In this document: piece by piece, positions 49,318-61,405 of the stretch
Layout: each line of letters opens with the position of its first letter
How positions within the stretch are numbered: position 1 is the first letter of the stretch
Source of the DNA: Camarhynchus parvulus
Taxonomy: Eukaryota; Chordata; Aves; Passeriformes; Thraupidae
Reading direction: 5' to 3'
Assembly: GCF_901933205.1 (NCBI RefSeq)
Contig: NC_044573.1
Coordinates: 58,406,493 to 58,470,492, forward strand
Length of the DNA: 64,000 nt
Made by a program: the position numbers and the translations under genes
Notes under the pieces: generated by a model
Seen by the model: the letters and a program-made list of their open reading frames with translations, nothing else
Database searches by the model: none
What the model was told of the DNA's origin: nothing

Positions 49318-51888
49318 CACGAACTCTCTGAAACATCAGTTTCATCTTAAATTGCTTGCACTGATGACAAAGCAGAGTTTAACCAAATATTTATTGTTGA
49401 AATTACTTTCTAATTAGTAGTGTTGTACAGCTAAATGTAACACCAGATTTTACTGTAATTTGCTGCTATCCCCTTACTGTGGGTAGAGAAATATAGACTA
49501 TAACTGTGGTATTCTTTATAGTGGCCTGGATAAGAATTTGACTACAACATTTTAAGAACACAGATTGTTATTAAGAGTATGAAAAACTTCAGTATGTATT
49601 TAAAATGCATGATGTGCTCTCTTACCACAATGGAAAATTTGAACAGCTTTTTCTAATTTGAAATACTCAGTTTTCCTGTATATTGGATTTAAAATATATA
49701 TTCTTAATTCAAATTTTTGAATTGATACAAGGATGACCTTTCAATTCTGATTCAGCATGTATCCTCCTACTTTGGAAAATCAAACCAAAATTAAAATCTG
49801 GTGATAAAAATGTCCTTGGGTTTCACATTTGTTGAAACACTATTATTGCTTCCAGTTACTTACAAAAGCAGAGATTCATCAATTAAAATATGTCAGAATA
49901 TACTGTGTCCTGCAAATGTCTTTGAACGTTTCACTTTTGGATCTGAAACTTTCATTTTCCAAACACAGTGTTTTGTACTTTGTAGACATTATTTGTAAAC
50001 AATTGATTTGCTGTTTGCTCAGCTGAAAGAAGCTGTTTCATCCCATTTGGCTTCTCCTTTTGAAGTTGCACTTAAAAGCTGTGTTTAAATAATACTGTAA
50101 CTACTGCTGTTTCATCATCAAGCAATTAAAGAAATATGCCCTATATATCATTGATCTTCTCTTAGAGGACTGAATCCTTTTTTCTTGTATGGCTTTTTTG
50201 GTACTTTTCCTGGTAAGGCATTTCATTATTTGACCACAAGTCTGAAATAAACCCAGTGTCTGGGAGGGAAGGAGGTGGAGGGAGGGTGGACAGAGTGGGG
50301 AACACATAACCAGAACCAAAGAATGCTGTAGCATTAAATTAATTTTTAAGTCTGTGTTTTGTCTTATGGCTGCCTTGTCTCCTCTGTAGACAACATTTGT
50401 CAAAGATTATCTTATATTATGGTTAGAGGCAGCTGCTTGAAACAAGGCTGGGATTGCTACGTATCAGTGTTACTGCTCCTTCTTTACAAACCCCAATTGT
50501 AAGTGATTTTAGTATTAAACCTGTTTTGGACCTCTAATTATCTCATTAGTTAACTTAAGCTGTTGTATTTGGCCTCACTTTCCCAGTGTGCTTTCTTGAC
50601 TCTGTGTGTGTGCTTGAGAATATATTACAGAGAGCAATTAATGCTTGATGAAATTTGTGCACTTACAGATTTTCTTTTTCATTCCCCACCCCTCCCTGCT
50701 ACCCTTGCATTTGCTTATACCGAGACCATTGTATTTCCAAGCATGTTGAAGTTTTTCTTCATTCTGAAGGGTAAGGACATGTTTCTGAAGGCTGAAATTT
50801 CATAGTCTCCAGATTTTTTACTGTGTTGAATTGGTAAGGTGAAACATGTAGCAGATAAGAACATTATAGGTTTTTGTCACTTCTGGATTCAGTCCCAGTG
50901 ACATTTCAGAAAGTAAGGATGCTGTTTAAGTGTCATGGCATAGTTGCAGAATAATGACTTAGTGTTGAGGCTGAGTAGTTGAGGATTTTTTGGGGAAAAG
51001 TTTACTCTGTCACCAGCACATTGTTCTTGTACTGTAGAAGAAATTAAACTATGTAAAAGTGAAGTTAGGAATACTGCAGTTGTGTTTTAGGTGAGAAGAT
51101 TCTTGGAGGAAAGGCGCCTTTTCCATAGAAATGCTCTGTAAAATGAGCTCTGTTGCGAGAGTTCTATGTTTAAAAACTTAATCCAAAGTGAAAATCAAGT
51201 TATGCTACAGAACACAGTAATAAATGACAGTGTTCTGACTTGGGGAGAGTGGCAGGGTCATGTGGTCAATCTAGTTTAAAAAAACCACACATATAACATT
51301 TCTGCCCCTTTCATATTCCCTCATATGCCCACTGGTTTTAGCAAATTTACTAAAAGGTAAATGACCCTACATTCTCCTTTCATCCTTAGACCATTACAAG
51401 GTCAGGAATCCAAACAGAATATTTGCAGTGGTAACTAGAGACCAGGTATTACACGTGAGACAGTTACCACTGAAGGAGGAGTTGGAACAATTTTAGCTCT
51501 GATATGGAAGGATGACTAGAAGCTGCTTTAGTTCTTGTTTCTTATGTATTCTGGACTTCTGTTCCTTTTGTTTCAAAAAGCATAATGAAGATCTATAAAA
51601 ACACCCACACATTAGCTGCAGTATATTTTGCCTGAGCTGATTTGTTTGAAAAATTTAAGAAATCCAACTCTGTATCTTGAGGAATCATGAGATTTGATAT
51701 ACTGGACTAAGAATTAAGAGTTGTGTTTACTGCTTGCAGTTGGATTTTTAAAGGCTAGTGTGAGAAAGGCAAAATATGTTCCCACGATATTGGGAGCAAG
51801 TTTGCTTCAACTATTTTTTTGCCTAGATAAAAGTGCAGCTTCTTTGCCTTTTTCAGACCTTCTACTCAGTTTCACTGATTTTTGATTT

Positions 51889-51901
51889 AAAAAAAAAAAA
51901 A
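51889..51901 (+). repeat. A13 homopolymer
   Basis: Simple A-run in the intron. Confidence 0.85.
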
Positions 51902-53459
51902 ATTAGTTGTATTCCAAGACAACACCTAGAATGAAATGGGTTGGCTTGCCATAAAATTACTCAGTGGTGGTACATCGTACCTTGGATAAAGGGCAAGACA
52001 TGTGCTGTATGTAGCATGTTAATACTTTGGTATAGGACCAGATGAAAACAGTTTTTATTGGTTGAACTGTTTAGTCACTGTCATGAGCCCAGATTTTCTG
52101 TCTTGAAACATCTTGTCTCCATAAACTGTTGAATTATGTGGGAAGATTAATTTGCCTGGTGGAGTCACTTGCTTGCTCATAAAGGATACTCATTTAGAAA
52201 AGTCTGTGAATCTTTCCTGTTCAGAAGCTCACAAGGGTCTTCTTGTTTTACTCATATTTAAAACAACTCAGATTTTCTTTAGAGATTTTGGTTAAATATT
52301 TTAAGACTTGAAGTAGTTATGCTACAGAGATTTTTCCTCAAGTGTTATTTTTACAGTACATGACTCTTGCTAGAAGGCTCGGTATGTAAGCAGTTAAACT
52401 AACAGCTCAAGACACAACAAGTGATTTTGTTCTGTGACTATTTTTAGATCTTTGGTTATATCAAGAAGGTGAAAGCATAAGCGCTAATTTCAGGGAAAAT
52501 GTGTTTTTTCTCTGCTAGTTCATTTGGGTGTTTGGTGTTTTTTTATTTTTTTTTTTACCTGCCTATCTAATGCTTTGTTTCAGGTAACTCAGGCAATATG
52601 TTTGTATGTGAGCACTGGTAAACTGCTCATGAAGGTAGCAACTCAAATTCGAGGATAAAAAGCTAATATTATCAGAGATCTTATTTAATGTAACTTTATT
52701 AATTGGTTAATTAAAATTAAAGTGGTTTCTGTAGCTTGTCAAATTATGCTTGTTCTTTCATCATACTTCTGTTTTTCAGTATAAAATGGAATAAAGATGA
52801 TCCCTCTGTTTTTGAGAAACAAAGTTGGTTTGTGTGGGGTTTTTTTTCTGGGTGTGGAATTTTTCATTTCTTTCAGAGAACAGCAGCTTCTGCTGACTAG
52901 TTTCAGGTTATGCCCCCCACCAGTTTGTTGTAACCAGGCACTTTGCTCCAGTTATTGGCACTGTATGTGATTGTGGGCAGACTCTGGTATAGCAGTAGTG
53001 TTCCCATTAGAAAACTCCAAATCATGTGCTACTCACTTCCCCCCTACACCCTTCCCCTTCAGTTGGATAGAGAGGAGAATTGGAAGCACAAAAGGTAGAG
53101 ATGGTGGGTTGAGATAAAGGCAATTTACTGGAAATAGCAATGAAACAAGAAAAGGAGCAGTAAGAGCAAGCATATTAATGACAGTGTACGAGGGAGGTGA
53201 ACGAGTCACATGTGAGTGCTCCCCATGCAGGGCTGGTGAATACCTGACTGCACTACCACACTACACGATGCAGAAGGGACTCCTTCCCCTGTCCCCAGAA
53301 AATGATGTGAGGTGATATAGAATAATATTTGATTCCTGACCAGGCCCCCTCTTGGCTACTGTGAAAATTAACCCTATCCTTGCTTAAGCCAGGACATTAT
53401 CCTCCCCTTAGTCTATACCATTCATGTCATGCACGAATCCTACACCTACTAGCCATATA

Positions 53460-53478
53460 TGTACATATATATATATGC
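53460..53478 (+). repeat. (AT)n short repeat inside the ERV
   Basis: Alternating ta/ta run within the 3' part of the ERV remnant. Confidence 0.8.
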
Positions 53479-53691
53479 ATAAGCATAGGTATAATTTCAA
53501 TAGTCAATGTCTGTCCTTCCAAGATGTCCATTGAGTTAATTTGGTCCATGACTTTGGGCTCTGTGCATCCTAGATGTCTTCCAGGGCAGGAGTACTACCA
53601 GGTGGTTGTGAGCTACATCAGGAGCCTACTGTATCTGGAGCAAACCATGTTCATTGCCCATGGTGGTTATGGCACACAGATGCAGTGCCAT

Positions 53692-54640
53692 TCAGCAGCC
53701 AATGTTATAAAAGTTAACACTACAGACTGTTCTCACCCAAAAATCAAATCCCTTTGAGGTGTGCATTGTTTCCCCATCCCTCTGCATTACCCAGCAACTA
53801 CTCGAGCAAAAACAGTCACACAGACCAGTTTGCCTTTGCTTTAGGCAGGACCAATCCAAACTGATATTCCTCAAATGCACCGTGGAGACTTCATCCCCTT
53901 CTACGGTAGGTGGGGGTTTTGATTGGGCAGGACCAGCTTGATTGCTGGAGCCTCTGGAGTTAATTAAACCAGGCAGCCTTTGCAAAGTGCAGATTCTAGT
54001 GTTTGAAGGCCCCAGCACCCACTGCTTTCACTGTGGTTTCTAACAGTCCATTGTTCTGTTCAATTTCCCAGAGGCTGGCACATGATTGGGAATAGGGTAC
54101 ACCACTCAGTCGTGTGCTCTCTGGCCAGGTGTCTGTGAGACTAGTTCTGAAATGAGTCCTGTTGTGTGACTCAGTTGTCTCAGGTGTGCCATGTTGCCGC
54201 AGGCCAAGGCCCAAGATGGTGTTCTGGGCAGTAGCACCAGGCACAGGGTCTGTATCCAGCCATCCTGGCTGGATGTTTCCACCACTGTAAGCATGTAGCA
54301 CTTGCCTGGTGGGTTTTCAGCAGTGTGATCTAGTCGATATGCAGGGCCTCCCCATATTTGTATTTCAGCCATAGTCTACTGCACCATAGAGGCCTTGCTT
54401 GCTGGATTGCAGGCCGTGTTTCACAGTTATGGATAACTTGGGACATAGTGTCCATGGTTAAGTCCACCCCTCAGTCACAAGCCCATCTGTGTGTTGCATT
54501 GCTTCCCTGATGATGTGAGGCATGATGGGCCCACTGAGCCAGAAATTACTCACCTTTATCCTGCCAGTCCACATCCACCTGAGGCACTTCAATCTTGGCA
54601 GTTTGATCTACCTGTCCATTGTTGCAGTGTTCTTTGGTAG
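53692..54640 (-). pseudogene. ERVL-like pol: integrase fragment
   Basis: Upstream (54420-54560) are His-rich remnants consistent with the zinc-binding N-terminal part (WAHHASHH). Frames 54106-54372 and 53996-54301 cover the core domain. The position of the second catalytic Asp reads SHNRTHF, with His in place of Asp, and a Glu-containing EIEQNNG follows, so the DDE triad is broken. Frame 53692-54018 looks like the C-terminal part. Multiple frameshifts; nonfunctional. Confidence 0.78.
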
Positions 54641-54689
54641 CCCAGCTCTTGGGTGCATGTGCATTTTTGTGACATACTTTTATGGCCAA

Positions 54690-55271
54690 CTTCTTCACCT
54701 AGGCAGGGATGTCTTACCACATTTCAGCAGCCCAGATGGGTTTCCCTCTGTGCTGCCAGTTGACCTATTTCCATCATTTGCTGCCCTCCATGAGTCAGTG
54801 TAGAAGAGGTCAAGCACTGGCCATTCCTCTTTCAGCAATATGTAAAGCCTGATGAATGGCTTTGAGCTCTGCTCTCTAGCTTGATCCACCTTGTCCCTCA
54901 ATAGCTTCTGCAGCTTACTGTGTAGGATTTCATATGGCAGCTTTCCATCTTCAGTGTGTGACGGGAACTGTCACTAAAGAGTGTATTGCTTTTAATTTTC
55001 TGGTGGTTGATTATATAATATGGCCTCTTCAACATGTGGTACCTTCTCTTTTGATGATGGTAGTCCGAAATTTTTGCCTTCATGCCAGTTCTTGCTGACT
55101 TCCAAGTGGGTGATTGGGGTTTTCTATTTGAGCTTGCTGTGTGATCAACACAACCTGTCTACTCCATGTGGTGTCAGTGATGTGATGTGTGGCTGGGACT
55201 TTCCCTTTGAGCATCCAGCCCAGTACTGGCAGTTGGGGTTCCAGGAGAAGCTGGGCTTTAGTGCCAGTCAC
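54690..55271 (-). pseudogene. ERVL-like pol: RNase H fragment
   Basis: Three overlapping minus-strand frames (55080-55271, 54898-55083, 54695-54901) carry RNase H-like signatures: an FSDSS segment at the place of the first catalytic Asp, and a later YTDSW segment. The frame breaks between them mean no continuous domain can be translated. Confidence 0.7.
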
Positions 55272-55805
55272 TTCTGAGACAGCTCAAGCTCCTTCATAAG
55301 CTGCTGGTATCTCAGTTGGGGTGTAACAGGCCTGGGATCCCTTGCATCCCTGACTGGAGAAATTGCAAGCTTATCTTTGAGTCTCCCTGGGTGCTTTTTG
55401 CCAGAGACTTCAGGAAGGACCTTTCTTCCTGGCTGCAGTGTAAAGCACATTTTTCACATCTTGTCCTTTCCTGACTGACCCAAGGACTACTGCATGAACA
55501 ATCTGCTGTTTAATTTGTTCAAAAGCTTCTTGTTGTTCAGGACCCCACTTAAATCATTCTTTTTCTGGGTCACTTAATTGAGAGGATTTACAGTCTGACT
55601 GTAATCTGGAATATGCATCCTCCAAAAACCCACAGTGCCTGGGAGAGCTTGTGTTTCCTTCTTGCTGCTTGGTGGGGACATGGCTACTATTTTGTTGACC
55701 ACATCCACTGGAATCTGATGATGTCCATCTTGCTGTTTTACTCTTAAAAACTACTTTGTCAGATGCTTCAGGTATAATATTATTGTAGGTAAAGTATGAG
55801 TTCAA
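55260..55805 (-). pseudogene. ERVL-like pol: RT C-terminal/connection fragment
   Basis: Minus-strand frames at 55554-55805 and 55268-55450 look like the last part of a retroviral reverse transcriptase and the connection to RNase H. The upstream RT catalytic core is absent from the window. At least one stop and one frame change separate the two pieces. Assigned by order and overall resemblance to spuma/ERVL-type pol. Confidence 0.7.
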
Positions 55806-55825
55806 GTACCTAACTGGTACTTGAA
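55801..55825. repeat. 10-bp perfect inverted repeat at ERV edge
   Basis: TTCAAGTACC, five-base spacer TAACT, then GGTACTTGAA. Perfect arms. Confidence 0.92.
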
Positions 55826-58800
55826 AAGCTGTGTGGAAATTCTCTTACTGAGGTTTTTGTGTGTTGCAAAAGTTCTCTTTCATGACAGAACAGTTAGCTT
55901 GGTTTTAATCCAGAAACAAACCTGGAAAGTTTTGCAGTGTATATGTCTTTAATAAAACTAAAGAGAAACAAAATCATAGAATAGCCAATCTGTCAAAGCA
56001 AAGCTTCATGAATTTTAAATATTCTTATTAGAACAGCAAGATTCTGCTATAATGGGAATTCCACGTGTACCATTTTCCTAGATGTTTGCTATTACTAGGG
56101 TATTAGCACTTTTTTTATAAAAGACAATTCTGCCGTTAGATTTTTTGCAAGCCTAAAGTTACAGTTATTTCCATTTTTCAGTAACATAAAGTAAAATTAC
56201 AGAATTTTTTCTTTTACATATGTTTGCAGAGCATTACTAGCCTGAAATCATATGTAAATTATGATAGCATAGAGGGAAAATGTACCACTGTGTAGGAGTG
56301 AATTGGAATTGGGGATACTTGGGATGTTTCTGACTATGATTCATTATTTCTTTGTCTGGTTTGGAGAGCTTTAAGTGTGGCTTTTGTACCTTTGATCATG
56401 TCTATCTTATATGTGCAAACATTTGAACAGCAAATTCAGTCACTAACTAGATAGTAATTCTTTTTTTCTTCAGTACTAATTTTGAGCTAATTGAAGTAGT
56501 GATGTCAGTGGGCAGCTCTGTGTCCATGGATCATACTTTTGAACTATTTGCTCCTATTGTGGAAATTTTAAAAAGAAAAATGCACTTAGGAGGCTGAGTA
56601 TCTCTAGTCTGTATGGAGGTTGTGTTAAGCAACAGAAGTTGGGTTTTCATTTTCAGCAGTAGATGTACTGTTGCATGGTTTTCTCCCCTCTCCTCCAGTT
56701 TATGCTCTAAAGGTCTGGTTCACTGTATTTTCTCCCCTTCATCCTTTCAGCTCCAGACAAGCCCTTTGTAACCTCTTCTCCCCACTTGATTTTCTTCTGT
56801 TCTTTTTTGCTTTCCCCTTGAATTAAAGTAAACACTGCTGTTGTTTACAAAGTTCTGTGCTGCTGAAGAATTGAAGATGGCTTTCATTCTGCTAGTCATT
56901 GCTAAAGAAACATTTGTAGTGGGTTGAGAGTGGTCTCATGGTTACATGCTGTGAAGTTATGCAAAACTTTTTGTCTCTGATGTGAGCTGTAAAATGTTAC
57001 TTGATCCACAGCTGTATTTTTAAAATGCAACACTATTTTAGTATGGAAGGCTTCTTGTTGCTTATTGTGAAAGTGATCTCATTCAGGGCTTTAGCTGGAA
57101 TTGAAGCAGTCACCTCAGAATGCTTTAATTAAAATAAGCAAAATAACTATTGCTACAATGAGATAATCTAATACAGGCCTTACATCGACATAATTGTAAC
57201 ATAGACTCTTATGTAGAATCAAGCTAAGTCTAGTATGCTCCCATATTCAGCCAGCGCTTCTGACCTTTTCTTCTGAAAACAGCTGTTGCTTCTTTCACCC
57301 CCTTGACTAGAGGAGATGCCTGGTGGGCTGTTAAGGTGTATCTTCCTTTGCATGAAAAAAACCTTTCAGTTTTCTGACCTGTCTTTGTACTTGAAAAGCG
57401 CTGCCATAGGCGACACTTACTTATCAATAGTACGCATCAATTCACATGACAGAACTGTCTTTGCTGATACCCCTAAGGCTGGTAATTCTGCAAAGGGCTT
57501 GAATAGTCTGCAAGAGTTTTACCAGTAATTCAGTGCTTTTCAGCCAAGAGAGTATACTACTGTATTCAATTTTGAAGTTTTTTCCACTGATTTGTTTGTA
57601 GTTACTGTTTGGAATTATTTTTACACTTTGTTGTATTGCTGCTCTTCTTCAAAACACGCTTGCAAATTTTAGCGTGGAAGTTTTGAAGAACTGAACAGAA
57701 AGATCAAATTGTCCAAACTCTTAGCTTGCTGTTATACAGGGAGAAGTGGTAACAAGGGAAAAGTCACTGCATGTAGAGTGCATAGTTACAGGGATCCTGG
57801 GCTTTGACTTCTACTAACTTTCCTTTTTTGATTGCTAAAGAGGGCTTAACTTTTGTGATGAGATCTACAAGAAAAGGAGGAATCTAAAGTAGCCTTTTTT
57901 TTCCTTTGGGTCACCTATGTTTTTTGTTCTGCAGCCTTTTGTACCCTGGTAGGATAAGCTGTACTATTTTGCTTAATGGGTTAATGCCTGTAGTCTTCTT
58001 CTCTCAGAGCTGGTGGGGCTTTGTGGCTGTTTTTCCAGCTTCCTAGTGCAAGTGGTGATACTTAAATGTCTGACTCAGAGCTAGTTACTGAATAGCATAG
58101 AGAAAGTGAGAAGTAATCAGACTTGCAGTCTGAAGTAAAGCAGCACTGCTGCATGTTTGTGCTTGCAAGACATTTGAGGCAGTCTAGCAATGTGTGATCG
58201 GTAAAATATTGATTTGTTTCCTGTAAATGGTTTTTATTTCCTCTCAATATTGGGACATTTTGACTTAAGCATTTAACTTGGTCTATGAAGCTAAAATATT
58301 TCTAAAACATCTTCACTGATTGTCGTTGATGTAGACTTAATACTCCTGTTTTTCTTATGTGGTATTTAATTAGAGGAATTAATCTCTTTTGATTATGATA
58401 CTCTCATTGCCTACAGTAATACCATATTTTTTAACTGACCTCTCAGTTAAATAAGTTCTTGCATCAAAATGTTAGTTAGAGTGATTTTCTAGGATCATTA
58501 CGAGCAGTTCACACAAGGGAGAATGCTGAAATAAAGCAGTAAATAGACATTGGAAGATAACTTTTTGAGAGTAATGTAATGTGCTGAAAATTATGATTCC
58601 TTTATCCTCAAAATGTAGAGATGGATGCATTAAGAGTTTTCTGAATGTTTTATAATTATTTTCTTTTTGGTGGTCTTGTGACTTTATTATCTATGTTTGC
58701 TCTGTAGCTTACCTAAGCTCAGGAGACCAGAGTGTTGTTAAGTGAGGTACCTCCTAACCTTTCAGAAGAGTTTGAGATGCCATTGAGTGCTAAATCAGAT

Positions 58801-59871
58801 CTGGCAAATTCGTGTAATAAGACGTCACAGACCCTTGACTTTTTTCTCTTCCCCATAGAGTCTGAAAAATATCGTAACTTGATTTTTATTTTTATTTTCT
58901 ACCAAGTTAAGAAAATTAAGCAGCTTAAGTTCTACAAAGCCGGCAAGTGAACTTGTCTGATGTATTTTGTGTTAGATACTTCTAACATAACCTACTGAAC
59001 TTGGTATGTTCTTCAAAAGAATATATATGGAATTTGGCATAGTCAGTTCCCTGGTTGACACCACAGTGCTTTGTATATTGTTTACATCTGAAGGTATTTC
59101 TGTCTAAGCCATCACTGCCTTTTGAAACTGTCCATTAGTGTGCAGATTGGAAGTAGATGGACTACCCAGCTGTGAGTAAAGGTTATCTTTTGATTTAGGA
59201 CATGATACTTCTGTTCGCATGCACAACTTATGTGTTCTTTGCTTCCAGGCTTAAGAGGTGACTATGCCCAGTAAACTGACACAAATTCTCTATCTTTGTG
59301 ATGGGACTATGGAAATCATGTTATGAGTTATTTGTAATCTGAGGAATTGTTGCTGCCAAAATTTCAGGTTGACTCTCTGAAGTTTTGTGTAGGTACATTC
59401 ATAACCAGTGTAAGCAGACTCAGTTTGAATTCTTGCAAAATCAGCATGAATATTTGACCAAAATTGTCAAACTAGCAATTCAGGAGACAGAGGTGTGTTT
59501 TTTCAATCTACATCACCCTCTTTGCATTATTAGTTCATACACCTGCAGCAGGCACAGCTTTGCAGCTCTATCTCTGCTTTTATGGTCAGCTAACTATTGA
59601 CATGTTTGAGTTGCAGATTCTTTGGGTTAAAAGCACAGATTAGTTTACTTTCTGAACATGTAATGGTGGTAGATGGGGAGGAGATGGAAGAAACCCAGAA
59701 TGCAAACTCATAAGTCCTGCAAGATGAATGAACTGGATTTAGAGATCCCATCTATCTAATATCCACTGAAATTGTCTTATTTTGCTAGATTTTCTTCTCC
59801 TAGCTTATTTCAAAGATTTTTAATAATGATAATACTGTGGTAAAAGCAAGAGATGAGCAGTAGAATTTTTA

Positions 59872-59890
59872 GATAATAATAATAATAATT
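59872..59890 (+). repeat. (AAT)n microsatellite
   Basis: About six taa units. Confidence 0.85.
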
Positions 59891-59994
59891 TTTTCATGTA
59901 TTTGAAATATTGTTCCACACAAGTTCTTTCTCATTTTTCCTCTTTTCATGCTCTTATGCTCCACTATACAATATTCAGTAATAGTTAGAAATAG

Positions 59995-60250
59995 TAATAT
60001 GGGAATAATGGCTTTAAATTTAAAGAGGATAAGCATAGCTTAGATTTTAGGAAGAAGTTTTTACTGTGAGTATGATGAGGCACTGGAAGTGGTGGCTGTT
60101 GCCCAAGAATATTATGAATGTCCCATCAAGTGTTCAGGGCCAGGTTGGATGGGGCCCTGAGTGTCCTGGTCTAGTGGGAGGTATCCCTGCCCATAGCAGG
60201 TGTTTGGAACTAGCTTTTAGGTCGCTTCCAACCCAAATAATTCTGGAATA
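59995..60250 (+). mobile_element. CR1 3'-end fragment (plus strand)
   Basis: The sequence runs from AGGAAGAAGTTTTTACTGTG through GAGGCACTGGAAGTGGTGGC and CAGGGCCAGGTTGGATGGGG to GGTCGCTTCCAACCCAAATA with ATTCTGG at the end. This is the typical CR1 3' UTR and terminus in plus orientation. Highly 5' truncated. Confidence 0.92.
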
Positions 60251-61075
60251 CTAGCCTCTCAAAGCTAGTGATAGCAAATGTGTTGTTGACCTTCTTGTAA
60301 TCCTCCTCAGCATTCCTTTCAGGTTTACCTGAAAGCATCAGATCTTTCAGTATTTGAAACTGAGTTGCAGTGGAAGAACTTATGAGGCACGGTCTTCCAT
60401 GACTTTTTCATGCTCTCCTTTATAACAAAATATCAGCTTTATTCCCTTGTCACTTATAAATGTTTGCTCTGTCAGTACCTCTTTTCTTTATTTTCTTATA
60501 TTATTCCCTGAGTATACTTGATGCACAACCATCCAAATTATCGCTAGATACATATTTGTTTTGTGTGGCTGAGAGGTGCTGACAGTAAAGCTAGTAAGGC
60601 AAATAAAATAGGTTTACTTGTGGATTTATACTAGACACTCTTCACTAACTGGGATTTCTTTCCTACCAAACTGGCTTTACATGTCCTGTATAAATTAAGT
60701 ATTATTGAGACCTCTGGACCATTGCTAAATTTAGTTCAAATTGACCATTGAACTTAAACATTACTAAAGAAGAATGACAAACAGATGATTGCATAGATCT
60801 TATTTCTGTAGGAAACCAGGCCCGCAACTGTAATGTGTTTCAAACAGCATTTTCGTTCAAAATAATCTTTTCCAACCTGTTCCTAACATGTGGTGATGGT
60901 TGATATTTGTTGTTGTCAGTTTGATTAAGTTAATAGCTGGTTTTTCTGAAATCTTTAGACCTTTTGCCTGCTTTTTTACTTTTAAGAATGCTTAATACTT
61001 CTGGTAAAGTGAGTGTTTGTAGACTGTCTTTTGCTGTCAGGCAAAGTTTTGCTGCTATATAAGCTCTGTTGTTCA

Positions 61076-61405
61076 TTGGATCATATAATTGTTCAGGTTG
61101 GAAAAGACCTTTCAGATTATTAAATCCAACTGTTAGGTTAACACTGCCAAATCCACCACTAAACCATGTGCCAAGCACCACATCTCCAAGTCTTTTAAAT
61201 ACTTCCAGAGATGGTGACAACCACGTCCCGGGGCAGCCTGTTTCAGTGCCTGGCCATCCTTTCAGCGAAGAGATTATCCTTTCTATCCAATCTAAGCCTC
61301 CCCGATGCAACCTGGTCTATTTTTTGTTACCTGGGAGGCAGACACTCATCTTGCTTGCAACCTCTGTTCCAAAAACCATGTCAACTGTTTTCCTATATCC
61401 TCTCT
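61076..61405 (-). mobile_element. CR1 3'-end fragment (minus strand)
   Basis: Begins with the reverse complement of a CR1 terminus (CAGGTTGGAAAAGACCTTTC, then AGATTATTAAATCCAACTGT) and continues through the GGGGCAGCCTGTTTCAGTGC segment usual in inverted CR1 copies. It lies about 0.8 kb from an oppositely oriented CR1 fragment. Confidence 0.92.

Larger units (their letters stand above)
53060..55850 (-). mobile_element. ERVL-like endogenous retrovirus remnant
   Basis: On the minus strand, pieces of retroviral pol appear in normal order: end of reverse transcriptase, RNase H, then integrase, in several frames separated by frameshifts and stops. I see no gag, protease or env. The left part (53060-53400), with GGCTACTGTGAAAATTAACC, is a motif I associate with the 3' end of bird ERVL-type elements and may run into 3' untranslated or LTR sequence, but no clear LTR border is found. 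The right end stops abruptly in the RT region near 55850, next to a perfect hairpin. It has no intact gene. Confidence 0.82.

Noticed and set aside
53380..53757. 125-codon plus-strand frame
   Set aside because: Antisense reading of the 3' part of the ERVL-like remnant.
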